Assembly: GCA_020725665.1 (NCBI GenBank)
Contig: DYEO01000058.1
Coordinates: 1 to 64,000 of the forward strand
Direction: 5' to 3'
Source of the DNA: Dethiobacter sp.
GTDB lineage: Bacteria; Bacillota; Dethiobacteria; DTU022; UBA8154
DNA length: 64,000 nucleotides
Each line of letters begins with the position of its first letter. The first letter of the stretch is position 1. The notes beneath the pieces are model-generated. The model was not told where the DNA came from and ran no database searches. It worked only from the letters and a program-made list of their open reading frames with translations. This document shows positions 40,779-50,346 of this stretch, one piece after another. A program made the position numbers and the translations under genes.

Positions 40779-41714
40779 TTACCTCCCTGCCAGCAGCAAA
40801 TCGAGAACCGCCATACGCGTATAGACCCCGTTTGCCACCTGTTCCTGGAAGAGAACCCTTTCCGGGTTGTGTCTTTCCAGGTATTTCAATGCTTCGTAGC
40901 TGATCTCCGTACCCACATTCATGGGGCCGGGATGGAGCAATAAAGCGTCCTTTTTGAGAAGGGCCAGTCTTTTTTGATCAAGGCCGTACAGGGACGCATA
41001 GGCGTTAAGAGAGGGAAGAAGGTTTACGCCCTGCCGTTCCTTTTGCACGCGTAAAAGATAAAGGATATCGGCAGCCGGCAATGCTTCCTCCAGGCTGAAA
41101 CCTGCTGAAGCCCCCGGGGGGACTAGTGCATCGGGCAGGAAGACGGGGGGAGCCACCAGGGTAAGGGAGGCGCCGAAAGCCGGCAGGGCGTAAAAATGGG
41201 AACGGGCTACGCGGCTGTGCAGAATATCTCCGACCATGACCACATTGGCACCTTGCAGGGTTACACCCCTTTGCTGCAGGGTAAAGATATCGAGAAGGGC
41301 CTGCGTGGGGTGCTGATAGCAACCCTCACCACCACTGATAAAAGAAAGTTCCACATGGGGGGCAATTTCATAAAAAAGACCGGGGATGCTGCTACGGAAA
41401 ATCAGTGCCGCAGCTCCCAGGGATAGCATTGTTTTAACCGTATCCTCAATGCTTTCACCTTTCTTTTCACTGCCCATTTCCGGCTGGTAATCGATCACTG
41501 TACCGCCGAGCTTCTGTACCGCCAGGGCGAAGGAGAGGCGTGTACGCGTGCTTGGCTCCCAGAAAGAGATAGCCACGTTTTTACCCTGCAGGGATTTGAA
41601 GGTTTGGTTTCGATCCCGATCCTTGAAGTAGCGGGCCCGCTCCATGACCTCCTGCATGGCCGCTACTGAAAAATGGGCAAGGCTGAACAAATCTTTGAGA
41701 AACAAGGACCTCAT
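40779..41714 (-). CDS. pyrB: Aspartate carbamoyltransferase catalytic subunit
   Basis: PyrB joins carbamoyl phosphate and aspartate. The carbamoyl phosphate motif FWEPSTRTRLSF (about residues 52-63) and HPTQALLDIFTL, VGDILHSRVARS and LHPGPMN are diagnostic. No pyrI regulatory gene follows, as in other Firmicutes. ATG at 41714 overlaps the stop of the DUF3786 gene by four bases (ATGA). No PyrR attenuator or pyrR gene is seen upstream. Confidence 0.95.
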   Translation of the reverse strand: MRSLFLKDLFSLAHFSVAAMQEVMERARYFKDRDRNQTFKSLQGKNVAISFWEPSTRTRLSFALAVQKLGGTVIDYQPEMGSEKKGESIEDTVKTMLSLGAAALIFRSSIPGLFYEIAPHVELSFISGGEGCYQHPTQALLDIFTLQQRGVTLQGANVVMVGDILHSRVARSHFYALPAFGASLTLVAPPVFLPDALVPPGASAGFSLEEALPAADILYLLRVQKERQGVNLLPSLNAYASLYGLDQKRLALLKKDALLLHPGPMNVGTEISYEALKYLERHNPERVLFQEQVANGVYTRMAVLDLLLAGR

Positions 41715-42346
41715 TCCTTTACCGTGGAATTATTATTCCCTTCAAAACGGGTATCGCCGGGAAACCAGATACGCACCATGGCCTGGATTGCCAGGACGTA
41801 CAAAGCGGCGGTGGAGAGATAGGCTTCAGCTACAGAATCAAAGAGGATCATGCCCCGCGGTGGAAACTCCGTATCCCCTTGCCAGAGAATAAAGGCAAGG
41901 GAGAGGCGCGGCAGCACGGGAACAACAACGGCCGCATCGCCCATCTCCACCTTTTCCCCACCGTGTTCCAGCCCCACCGCCAGGAAATGATCCAGACGGT
42001 CATGATAATGCCGGGCCAGCGGATTTAAAGCTTCCCGCTGGAAGGGCAGCCAGTGCAGCGGCCCACCCCGCAAATCGAGGAAAGAAAGCCACTGCCCCCG
42101 GGGCGGCAGGCCGCAGGCGCTGCTGAGGTACTGGAGCAACAGCACTTTTTCATCGTAGCTTAAAGGGGGGTGAGCGCCGTCTAGTTCGGCTGCACCCCCG
42201 GGGTATGCCACGGTTACGGGAAGTCCGCAGTATGCCAGGCTAAACCTGTCAGGCGAATATTGAGCACCGCTTAGCTCTGCCATCTGCAAAGGGTCACGGG
42301 CGGAAAACTCTTCCTTTGTCTTGGCCAGGGCATTACGTGTGCACAA
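41711..42346 (-). CDS. DUF3786-like protein at the head of the pyrimidine operon
   Basis: The 211-aa product has the look of the DUF3786 family known from anaerobes: a central YDEKVLLLQYLSSACGLPPRGQWLSFLDLRGG and a later VPVLPRLSLAFILWQGDTEFPPRGMILFDSVAEAYL region, shown here in part only. The function is unknown. The start is TTG at 42346 with GGGAGGAG upstream. It is translationally coupled to pyrB (ATGA overlap), so it should be made with the pyrimidine enzymes, an uncommon context for this family. Confidence 0.7.
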   Translation of the reverse strand: MCTRNALAKTKEEFSARDPLQMAELSGAQYSPDRFSLAYCGLPVTVAYPGGAAELDGAHPPLSYDEKVLLLQYLSSACGLPPRGQWLSFLDLRGGPLHWLPFQREALNPLARHYHDRLDHFLAVGLEHGGEKVEMGDAAVVVPVLPRLSLAFILWQGDTEFPPRGMILFDSVAEAYLSTAALYVLAIQAMVRIWFPGDTRFEGNNNSTVKE

Positions 42347-42508
42347 GGAAACTCCTCCCTTAATTCAATAAAATATTCGCCAAAACTTTACTTTCTTCCT
42401 CCATATTTTGTTTCTTTAGCCAAAAAATATTTTATCTCTAAAATAAATGAATTTTAAACAGGTTTATGGTAGAATGAAAGGGTAAACCGGTGGTGGAGGT
42501 TGTTACCT

Positions 42509-43426
42509 TTGACAAATAAATCGAAAATTTACATTGTTTTTCTTTTGTTCTTCCTTTGTTGCATATTTTTTGTAACAGGTAACCCTTTGACACTTTGTGA
42601 ATTGAATCCATTCTTCACCAACAGGGTTAAACAGGTGGAGTGGAAAAAAAGTGAGGGAAAAGTGCAGGCGGCAATTAAAGGCACCTCCGGGGAAACAATT
42701 AAAAAGGAGTTTTTAACAAATCCCGCAGAAAAAGATGCAGCAAAGGAAACACCATATGGAGAAGAAGAAAGTGCTCAAGGTCAGCAGGACAGGCCGGTTA
42801 TAAACATCCGGGCATCGGGATCAAAAGAGATCCCCCTCTGGGATGAAGAAATGGTGCGGCAGCTTTCTTTCCTGAAAAGTCCGATCCCGGGAGCAAGTAT
42901 CAGCACCAGGGATTCCCAACTGCCCGGTGCTCCCCGCGCCTATCGCAATGGTACGCACGAAGGGCTGGACTACTATAATGGCTACTGCGGTGTTTCCGTT
43001 CACTTTGGCGATCCGGTTTATGCCGCCGGAGCGGGGATCATCTACCGTATCGACCATGATTACAGCGAGCCTGTCACGGTGGAACGGGAAGAGATGCTGC
43101 GGCTCAGCGCTACTGCCGGAGATACGCCTGTTGATATATTGGACAAGTTCCGGGGCCGGCAGGTCTGGATTGTCCACGCTTTCGGCGTGGTAACCCGCTA
43201 CGCCCACCTTGATACGGTGTCTGATCAACTTCAGGTTGGGGATTGGGTGGAAGCGGGTACTTTTATCGGCACCGTGGGCAACTCGGGCACCAGCAACGGG
43301 GCCCGGGGCATCAGGGAAGACGCCCACCTTCACTTCGAGATCTGGGTGGAAAATTGTTATCTTGGAGAGGGGCTTTCTCCGGGGGAAGTAAGATTACTCT
43401 GGCAGCAGGTGCTTGATGGCAATTGA
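42509..43426 (+). CDS. M23-family peptidoglycan endopeptidase, membrane anchored
   Basis: A secreted LytM-type zinc peptidase. The N terminus has one hydrophobic segment (IYIVFLLFFLCCIFFVTG), then a low-complexity charged linker to about residue 120. The catalytic domain shows HEGLDYYNG (first His and Asp ligands), the strand GDPVYAAGAGIIY, RYAHLDTV and the HxH ligand HLHFEIW. A 40-residue insertion sits between strands. TTG at 42509 has GGTGGAGG upstream; the frame opens at 42500. It stands alone and is divergent from the pyr operon. Sporulation or cell-wall remodelling roles are both possible. Confidence 0.87.
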   Translation: MTNKSKIYIVFLLFFLCCIFFVTGNPLTLCELNPFFTNRVKQVEWKKSEGKVQAAIKGTSGETIKKEFLTNPAEKDAAKETPYGEEESAQGQQDRPVINIRASGSKEIPLWDEEMVRQLSFLKSPIPGASISTRDSQLPGAPRAYRNGTHEGLDYYNGYCGVSVHFGDPVYAAGAGIIYRIDHDYSEPVTVEREEMLRLSATAGDTPVDILDKFRGRQVWIVHAFGVVTRYAHLDTVSDQLQVGDWVEAGTFIGTVGNSGTSNGARGIREDAHLHFEIWVENCYLGEGLSPGEVRLLWQQVLDGN

Positions 43427-43601
43427 CAGTGGACAGACATTAAAGAAATGTTAGGGGCAGGAGACCTGTCCCTACGCTATCAACACTGCCCATATCCAGC
43501 TTTATATACTTCCAACATCTAACTTCCAATATCCAACATCCGTATTTATGAGGCATGCCTCGCCCGCCAGTGGAAGTAGGGGCGTTTTCCGTGCCCGCCC
43601 G
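43427..43601. repeat. Intergenic repeat cluster after the M23 peptidase
   Basis: It contains TAGGGGCAGGAGACCTGTCCCTA (about 43452-43474, an imperfect palindrome), heptamer repeats of the CCAACATC/TAACTTC type (43511-43541), and the dispersed palindrome GAGGCATGCCTC (43550-43561), followed by GGGGCG...CGCCC. No gene is visible. Confidence 0.55.
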
Positions 43602-44000
43602 TTATGTCAACAATTGCAGTTGCAGACGACGTGTACGCGGGCCGTCGAACTCCACAAAGTAAACAGCCTGCCAGAAGCCAAGGACCAGTTTTCCGTTCTT
43701 TACGGGCAGGTACAAATTGGAACCAAGCAGTGAGGCCTTAATATGGGCGTCGCTGTTCCCCTCGGCATGCTTGTAATCCCCCGTATGGGGAACCAGCTTC
43801 TCCAGAAAAGCAGCCAGGTCGCCCCTTACAGCCGGGTCAGCTCCCTCGTTGACCGTTAAAGCTGCCGTGGTATGGGGAACAAAGAGGAGCACACTGCCAT
43901 CTCCTGCCTGCTCTTTCTGCAAGAATTCATTCACCGCTGCAGTAATATCGCAGAATTCAACCCGCTGGTTCGTTTTTATCGTCATAACATGTTCCTGCAC
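43602..44000 (-). CDS. YjbQ/UPF0047 family protein
   Basis: This is a small (132-aa) conserved protein of the YjbQ family, some of whose members show thiamine-phosphate synthase activity in vitro; the true role is uncertain. Family motifs are VLLFVPHTTAALTVNEGAD (about residues 38-56), HTGDYKHAEGNSDAHIKASL with several His, and GTWQ-like LGFWQAVYFVEFDGPRTR. GTG at 44000 has GAGGTG seven bases upstream. Confidence 0.9.
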   Translation of the reverse strand: MQEHVMTIKTNQRVEFCDITAAVNEFLQKEQAGDGSVLLFVPHTTAALTVNEGADPAVRGDLAAFLEKLVPHTGDYKHAEGNSDAHIKASLLGSNLYLPVKNGKLVLGFWQAVYFVEFDGPRTRRLQLQLLT

Positions 44001-44021
44001 TCTAAGACACCTCGCATCTTG

Positions 44022-44050
44022 AAAGCCTCTCCGCTACGGGAAGAGGCTTT
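44022..44050. terminator. Hairpin between the TPR gene and yjbQ
   Basis: GCCTCT (44025-44030) pairs with AGAGGC (44042-44047). A T-run follows on the plus strand and a shorter one on the minus strand, where it would end the TPR gene at 44051. Confidence 0.5.
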
Positions 44051-45190
44051 TTAGTCCTGCTCACGTCGTGTAAGATAGCGCAGCATGTTACGGTAAGCAC
44101 GGTGTTCAATATTGAGAATCCTGTTGATCTCCCGGTAGTGGGTGGAGATGCTTGAGGGAGATACACCATACTGTTCGGCCAGTTTTTTCTGGGTTAGGTG
44201 CAGGAAATGATAGCGGGCCAAAGCATACTCCAGCCCCGCAGCCCACGCTTCTTTTTTCTTGATTCCCGGTACGCGGGGGTATAGATTGTTGATAAAATCT
44301 ATCCAGATAGCCTGCACATCCTCATAAAAAAGCTCGTCATAGGAGTTGCTGCGGCGCATATTTTCCAAAGTTATATCGAGAACCTCCTGCCACTGATCCA
44401 GCCAGCGTGGTGCAATCAGGGGATAATAGTAAAGATCGATATCCCGCAGACAGCCGTCCATATAAACGGTTACCAGCCCTTTAAGACCCATGTTCTTCAA
44501 TTCCAACAGGGCCTGAATGCGCATGCGCTGCTTGATCCAGGGATTGCGCACAAACTCCCGCAGGGTTAGTTCACCGCTTCCCTCGCGCAACAGTCCGTAC
44601 ATGCGGATCGCTTTCTCCACCAGTTGGGTATTTTCGTGGTAAAGAGACTGCCAGAGGAGCCTGTGCATGGCCTGGTTTTCACCGTAACTGCGAATAATCT
44701 CTTCCTCCTCTGCACAGAGGCTGTTATCCGGCCTTTCCTTTGCGACCTCAAATTCAGCCATGCTTTCAACCTCTTCCTCGCTCAGGGCAAAAAGAAGATC
44801 TTCTGCGTCCTCCGCCATTTCACCATCGGGAGCAAACTGCAGGTACAGGTTCAGATAAAAACGTGCTTTTTCCAGCTCATCCATCAGGCCGAAATTTACG
44901 GCCATCAGAAAATAACAGTCGGTGAGGGACGGGTCCATCTGGTGGACAATGCGGGAGAAGATCACGTTTGCTTTTTCCAGGTAGCCCATACGGCTGAGAA
45001 TGCAGGCCAGGTTGTAATGGTAAAGTGAATTCTCCGGATCCACCTCTACCGTCTTGCTAAAAAAGAGCAGAGCTTTATCCATTTTATTCTGGCGGTAGTA
45101 AGCATTTCCCTTATCAAAATAATAGGCAGCCTGCCTCAGAAAGGGAACTACACGGTTAACAGCTTTTTTATGTTTCTTCATTGCCATCAT
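44051..45190 (-). CDS. TPR-repeat protein with C-terminal helix-turn-helix
   Basis: The N-terminal half has TPR units (AAYYFDKGNAYYRQNKMDKA, NSLYHYNLACILSRMGYLEKA and a third near residue 95). A central acidic region follows. The C terminus includes a helix-turn-helix-like segment LTQKKLAEQYGVSPSSISTHY and NRILNIEHRAYRN. It may be a DNA-binding or regulatory adaptor; no specific function can be given. The start is uncertain (ATG 45190, ATG 45187 or ATG 45181) because no good ribosome site is visible. It lies between yhaM and yjbQ on one strand. Confidence 0.75.
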   Translation of the reverse strand: MMAMKKHKKAVNRVVPFLRQAAYYFDKGNAYYRQNKMDKALLFFSKTVEVDPENSLYHYNLACILSRMGYLEKANVIFSRIVHQMDPSLTDCYFLMAVNFGLMDELEKARFYLNLYLQFAPDGEMAEDAEDLLFALSEEEVESMAEFEVAKERPDNSLCAEEEEIIRSYGENQAMHRLLWQSLYHENTQLVEKAIRMYGLLREGSGELTLREFVRNPWIKQRMRIQALLELKNMGLKGLVTVYMDGCLRDIDLYYYPLIAPRWLDQWQEVLDITLENMRRSNSYDELFYEDVQAIWIDFINNLYPRVPGIKKKEAWAAGLEYALARYHFLHLTQKKLAEQYGVSPSSISTHYREINRILNIEHRAYRNMLRYLTRREQD

Positions 45191-45290
45191 CACCACATTC
45201 TTTACGGGTAACGCCTGAAATATACATTCAAAATCTTCTTTTTACTATTTCTGCAGGAAGGCTACTTTTCCTGCCGGAGCAGTTACTTTT

Positions 45291-46271
45291 TTACAGGGTT
45301 TTATCCATGTCACCGCCGGTAAAGATACTGCGTTGCAGGAAACGATCCCGTTTCGTCCAGGCGCCGTCAACGGCGCCCCCCCGGCTCATTACCTGCTCAA
45401 ATTGCTTCAGGCGTGCGCTGAGCAAGTCAGCATGAAAGAGCGTAAATGCGGCAAAGGTCTGGGGAATCTCCGGTGAGCCCCATTCCTTCTCCCCGTGATG
45501 GCTAAGCAGCATGTGTTCCAGTTCCATCTTCAGCCCCTGTGGAAAGGCGGGTAATGCAGCGATTTTGCCGCGCAGGATCTCCAGTCCGATAGCAATATGG
45601 CCGAGCAGGCGGCCCCGGTCTGTCTGCTGGAAAGAGAGGCTGTCCATGTTGTACTCCTCTATCTTGCCCATATCATGAAATATGGCCCCGGTAATGAGCA
45701 GGGACTCGTTTAACTGCCGGGGGTAAAGGACGGCCGCGTGACGGCAGGTGGCGATCACCTCCAGGGTATGCTCCAGCAGCCCCCCCAGGTAGCTATGGTG
45801 AATAATGCGTGCCGCCGGGGAAAGTTTAAAGCGCTCCACCAGACCCCTGTCTATGTAGAAAAGATCAAGCAGGGCAGAAAGGTGAGTATCCCTTACCGTT
45901 GCAGCAGTGATATTTTGCAATTCCAGCCACATAACCTCCGGATCCCGTTCGCTAACCTGCTGGAAATAGGACCTGTTTATTTTATCCCGCCCCACTTTTT
46001 CATAGCAATTGATATTCAGCTGGGGTCCGTAATAATCTTTTACTTCCCCGGAGATGTTGAGAACATCATCGGTGTATATAGGCTCATGCATTATGGAACG
46101 GTCCCAGATAATACCCTTTATCGTTCCGCTGATATCAGCGAGCATTACCTTAAGGAATGTTTCGCCCGAACGGTTGGGGGAGGAGAAAGGCTGCTCGCTG
46201 ACATCGACGACGAAAAACTGGGATTGCACATAGTTCCCGATTTTCAAATCCTTAACAAACTGTTTGCCCAA
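45291..46271 (-). CDS. yhaM: 3'-5' exoribonuclease YhaM family
   Basis: YhaM degrades RNA and DNA from the 3' end. An OB-fold N-terminal domain (about residues 10-90, LADISGTIKGIIWD) is followed by an HD domain with HHSYLGGLLEHTLEV, the HD pair IFHDMGKIEEY and MLLSHHGEKEWGSP, and the terminal FHADLLSARLKQFEQV. The start is TTG at 46271 with AAGGGGGT upstream. Length (326 aa) is usual. Confidence 0.92.
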   Translation of the reverse strand: MGKQFVKDLKIGNYVQSQFFVVDVSEQPFSSPNRSGETFLKVMLADISGTIKGIIWDRSIMHEPIYTDDVLNISGEVKDYYGPQLNINCYEKVGRDKINRSYFQQVSERDPEVMWLELQNITAATVRDTHLSALLDLFYIDRGLVERFKLSPAARIIHHSYLGGLLEHTLEVIATCRHAAVLYPRQLNESLLITGAIFHDMGKIEEYNMDSLSFQQTDRGRLLGHIAIGLEILRGKIAALPAFPQGLKMELEHMLLSHHGEKEWGSPEIPQTFAAFTLFHADLLSARLKQFEQVMSRGGAVDGAWTKRDRFLQRSIFTGGDMDKTL

Positions 46272-46648
46272 AGAGAATACCCCCTTCCTTTCAATAGTTC
46301 TCGCCTCACTTTGCTGATTCCTGCCGCCAAAAGAAATATTATGGGACAGGGGGACAGGTTCCTTGTCCCATAATTGCCCCTCTTTACCATATCAATCCTT
46401 ACGCTACAAAAAGATCCATTTCCCATATAGCAATAATGGCATAATAAAATACTTATTATAATTATCCCCTTCATTATTCACCCCGGCTCACTTAAGAAGC
46501 GGATACTTAAGACCGTTCCGCCACATTAAACTTCCAGTATTTATCTCCGCAGCAGGGAAAATAATTAATTTTGGGACAAGGGACCTGTCCCCCTGTCCCA
46601 AAAAAAGCAGGCCCCGGAGGGCCTGCTTTTTTTGGCATTTGGAAAGTA
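46272..46648. repeat. Repeat-flanked intergenic region between yhaM and metF
   Basis: Two near-identical 29-bp sequences lie in opposite orientation: 46342-46370 (within a palindrome with 11-bp arms ATTATGGGACA / TGTCCCATAAT, 46338-46374) and 46572-46600. They differ at one base and flank about 200 bases of AT-rich DNA without a gene, which may include the yhaM promoter. The second copy abuts the metF terminator. Confidence 0.6.
46600..46633. terminator. Bidirectional terminator at the end of the acs operon
   Basis: GCAGGCCC-CGGA-GGGCCTGC (46607-46626) is bounded by seven A on one side and seven T on the other. It lies 15 bases beyond the metF stop, closing the cooC-to-metF unit on the minus strand. 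Confidence 0.9.
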
Positions 46649-47572
46649 TCAGGAGAGCTGGGGTCGCGGATAGAGGCCGGCCCGTTCCACGATCTCGGGC
46701 ACGACTTCTTCCCAGGCAATGGCCATGACGTGTACGCCGGCCACCCCTTCGATCTCCCGCAGGCGCTGGATCGTCTCCACGGCGATCTGGATGCCTTCTT
46801 TTTTCTTGTCCTGCGCGCCTTTAATACGGGTAATCAACTCCTCCGGCACGATCATGCCGGAGACATTATTCTGCATGTAACGGGCCGCCCCGATGGATTT
46901 GATCGGCGTGACGCCCCCGATAATTTTGACTTTCTTGTGCAGTCCCAGTTCCCTGACTTTCTCCATCCATTTTTCAAAGCGATCCAGGTCGAAGATACAC
47001 TGGGTCTGGACAAACTGCGCTCCCGCGGCGATTTTTTTCGCCAGGCGATAGGGACGGTATTCGAAGGGATCGGCAAAGGGATTGGCCACGGCCCCGATAA
47101 AAACGGGAGGCAGGGGATGTTCCAGCTTTTCCCCGCCGATAAAGACGCCGTCGTCCCGCATGTTTTTTACCGCCTGTATCCACTGCATGGAATCCACGTC
47201 GTTAACGTTCTTACTCCCTGGCTCATTGCCAAACTTGGCGTGGTCTCCCTGCAGGCAGAGAAAGTTGCGCACGCCGAAACTTACCGCACCCAACAGGTCG
47301 CTCTGCAGGCAGATGCGGTTACGATCCCGCACGGTCATCTGCACAGTGGGCTCCAGGCCCATCTGGATAAGCGTGGCGGCAACACCGATACTGGAAGTGC
47401 GCACGATGGCCGTCTGGTTATCCGTAATGTTATAGGCGTCCACGTGGTTGCGCATATCATGAGCGTGATGCTTCAATGTTTCGATGTCTGCACTTTTGGG
47501 CGGCCCCAGCTCCCCCGAAACAGCAAAGTGACCGCTTTCAAGCATTTTCTGAAGGTTACTGGCCGGATTCAA
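46649..47572 (-). CDS. metF: Methylenetetrahydrofolate reductase, MetF subunit
   Basis: MetF reduces methylene-THF to methyl-THF in the methyl branch of the Wood-Ljungdahl pathway. The TIM-barrel flavoprotein shows FAVSGELGPPKSAD, YNITDNQTAIVR, RNFLCLQGDHAKFGNEPG, FVQTQCIFDLDRFEKW and GGVTPIKSIGAARYM. The ATG at 47581 touches a GGGAGG, so TTG at 47572 (spacing nine) is the more likely start. The gene overlaps metV. At about 307 aa it is the acetogen-type short form, which works with MetV. No hdrABC-mvhD genes follow; a terminator does. Confidence 0.92.
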   Translation of the reverse strand: MNPASNLQKMLESGHFAVSGELGPPKSADIETLKHHAHDMRNHVDAYNITDNQTAIVRTSSIGVAATLIQMGLEPTVQMTVRDRNRICLQSDLLGAVSFGVRNFLCLQGDHAKFGNEPGSKNVNDVDSMQWIQAVKNMRDDGVFIGGEKLEHPLPPVFIGAVANPFADPFEYRPYRLAKKIAAGAQFVQTQCIFDLDRFEKWMEKVRELGLHKKVKIIGGVTPIKSIGAARYMQNNVSGMIVPEELITRIKGAQDKKKEGIQIAVETIQRLREIEGVAGVHVMAIAWEEVVPEIVERAGLYPRPQLS

Positions 47573-48236
47573 GTCTGACATCCTCCCTTACCATCGTTCT
47601 CACGCCACCGTGGTGGGAACTGGACCAGTCCTTCGGGGGTTGGACTGCTTCCATGCACTCCAGCATATCCATTTTCAACAAGCGCTCATAGATCAAATGC
47701 CAGGCACAGTCCACATCCTTGCTCACTTCGCACTTGCCGTCCTGGGAGCCGCCGCAGGGGCCGTTGAGCATGCTCTTGGAGCAGCGGGTGATCGGACAGA
47801 TCCCCACGGTCAGGTCCAGCACACAGTTTCCACAGCCCAGGCAGTTTTCCTTCCAGACACCCTGTTCTATGGGGTAGCCCATGAATTTAGTATTAAGTCC
47901 GGGAAGAATAATTTTCTCCGGGAGCCTGGTAGTCATGGCCTGGACACCGACACCGCAGGCCAGGGAGAGGACAGCATCATATTCTTCCAATCTGGCGGCA
48001 TAGTCGTCAATATACTCGTACTCGCACTGACGCAGCATGGTACCGGTTTTGACCTCGCCTTTTTTACCCTCTTTCTGCCAGAGCAGGGAAAGGGCCGCTG
48101 CTGTTTCCGCCGCCTCCTTTTCCCCGCCGGAGAGGCAGACCGTAACACAGGTGCCGCACCCCAAAACGCAGACTTTCCCGAAAGGTTTGAGCATGGCGGC
48201 GATTTCTGCCAGGGGTTTCCTCTCACCTACAATCAT
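47556..48236 (-). CDS. metV: Methylenetetrahydrofolate reductase C-terminal-type subunit MetV
   Basis: MetV is the iron-sulfur/zinc partner of MetF in acetogens. The Cys-rich region CLGCGNCVLDLTVGICPI, then CSKSMLNGPCGG and GKCEVSKDVDCAW (about residues 120-175), is diagnostic of the MTHFR C-terminal domain. The N-terminal half has a nucleotide-fold-like CVLGCGTCVTVCLSGG. ATG at 48236. Overlap with metF by 17-26 bases suggests equimolar synthesis. Confidence 0.9.
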   Translation of the reverse strand: MIVGERKPLAEIAAMLKPFGKVCVLGCGTCVTVCLSGGEKEAAETAAALSLLWQKEGKKGEVKTGTMLRQCEYEYIDDYAARLEEYDAVLSLACGVGVQAMTTRLPEKIILPGLNTKFMGYPIEQGVWKENCLGCGNCVLDLTVGICPITRCSKSMLNGPCGGSQDGKCEVSKDVDCAWHLIYERLLKMDMLECMEAVQPPKDWSSSHHGGVRTMVREDVRLESGQ

Positions 48237-48376
48237 CTTTCCTCACCTTCCCTTATTCCGGATTATCCGGGGGATACTGTTCAGGAATCTACGGAGCAAT
48301 AAACCGTTCTCTCATTCTGACTCCTGACTCCTGACTTCTTACTCCTGTTATTTCAGACCGGCGGCTGGAGGGGAAA

Positions 48377-48404
48377 GGGGCCGGGAAAGGGCTCACCCGG
48401 CCCC
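48377..48404. other. Strong intercistronic hairpin between acsE and metV
   Basis: GGGGCCGGG (48377-48385) and CCCGGCCCC (48396-48404) form a 9-bp GC stem just beyond the acsE stop. No long T-run follows on the minus strand, so it may be a processing or stabilising hairpin rather than a terminator. Heptamer repeats (TCTGACTCCTGACTCCTGAC, about 48315-48334) follow. Confidence 0.5.
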
Positions 48405-48419
48405 AACCGCCCGGTTTTA

Positions 48420-49235
<816 letters not shown>

Positions 49236-49277
49236 TTAAGTGATCGGACAAAAAGCCGGTCAGCAAGACCTGCTCTT

Positions 49278-50255
49278 TTAGTAGCTATTATCCTGCATCA
49301 GTTCATCGATGGACTGCTTGACCAGCTTTACGGCCCCAGGATGGCGCATCACCAGGATGTCCATACCCGCCTGCAGCAGGGCCATGGCGGTTGTGGCTTC
49401 CCAGGCCATGGAACGTTCCGCCTGGTCGCCCCAGCCCGGTTGCTCCTCGGCGGAAATAATCGCTTCTTTTTTCGACCATACCTCATGCCCTACATTGCCG
49501 ATCATGGGCATGGCCAGCATGCGGTCGCCGTTGAGAGCGCCAAAGCGGGCCCGCTCCATGATGGAATAGCTGTATTCGATACCGTAGCCGAGGGCCGCGA
49601 TCGTGGGGTCAATAACGATGCGGTCCAAAAGGGGCGTGCTCATCTCCGAGATCAGAATGTTGAGCTGCTTGGCAATATTGATATCGATGGGGGACTGGGC
49701 GATCACGGAGTGTTTGTAAGCCATCGCCGCGCTGGCCACGGACTTGTAGTTGTCCTGCTCGGCCACACCCAGCAGCAGGTTTTCACCCTCGGCGGCTTCC
49801 GCTAAAGGTCCCATAATGGTGTTATCCTTCTCCGCTTTACCGCAACCATAGACGATCAGGGGTACCCCCACCGCTGCCAGCACCTTTTTCAGGGTGACGA
49901 TGCACTCTTCCACCGGCGCATCCTTAATATCCGGGTCGGCACTTTTAAAGCGCAGAGCAATCATATCGGCGCCGTACTCTTCCACGCATTTCTTGGCCCA
50001 GGCAGCCGCGTCGTTGTAAACATCTTCAAAACAGGCTTTCAGGTTGGCAGGCCAGTCTTCGGGGACAATGTCCCACACCTCCATGGCAATAACAGGCCGG
50101 TTGGGGTTTTCCCCCTCAAAATGGAGGAAAGGAAGGGCCGTTTCTCCTCCTACCTTAATCGTGTGCGAGCGTGTTCCTCCATCGGCGCTGGTGGCGCCCA
50201 GCACAACCTCCCGCACCTGGCTTCTATATTTTTCTTTATAAATCTCCACAGCCAT
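49278..50255 (-). CDS. acsD: Corrinoid/iron-sulfur protein small subunit
   Basis: AcsD is the TIM-barrel partner of AcsC and shields the cobalamin. Recognisable parts are [28 protein letters not shown] near residue 20-45 (given here in part), [17 protein letters not shown] [20 protein letters not shown], and [23 protein letters not shown] at 50255 has AAAGGAG upstream. 325 aa, full length. Confidence 0.94.
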   Translation of the reverse strand: MAVEIYKEKYRSQVREVVLGATSADGGTRSHTIKVGGETALPFLHFEGENPNRPVIAMEVWDIVPEDWPANLKACFEDVYNDAAAWAKKCVEEYGADMIALRFKSADPDIKDAPVEECIVTLKKVLAAVGVPLIVYGCGKAEKDNTIMGPLAEAAEGENLLLGVAEQDNYKSVASAAMAYKHSVIAQSPIDINIAKQLNILISEMSTPLLDRIVIDPTIAALGYGIEYSYSIMERARFGALNGDRMLAMPMIGNVGHEVWSKKEAIISAEEQPGWGDQAERSMAWEATTAMALLQAGMDILVMRHPGAVKLVKQSIDELMQDNSY

Positions 50256-50346
50256 TGCTCTTCTCCTTTCTGCTCATTATTAGGCACAATCTCATAGACA
50301 ACAGGGCATACGTTGCTTGCCGCTGTCAGTTATCAGTGCGCAAGAT

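Noticed and set aside
42347..42508. PyrR-binding attenuator in front of the pyr operon
   Set aside because: The region is AT-rich and lacks the PyrR anti-antiterminator motif and a terminator.
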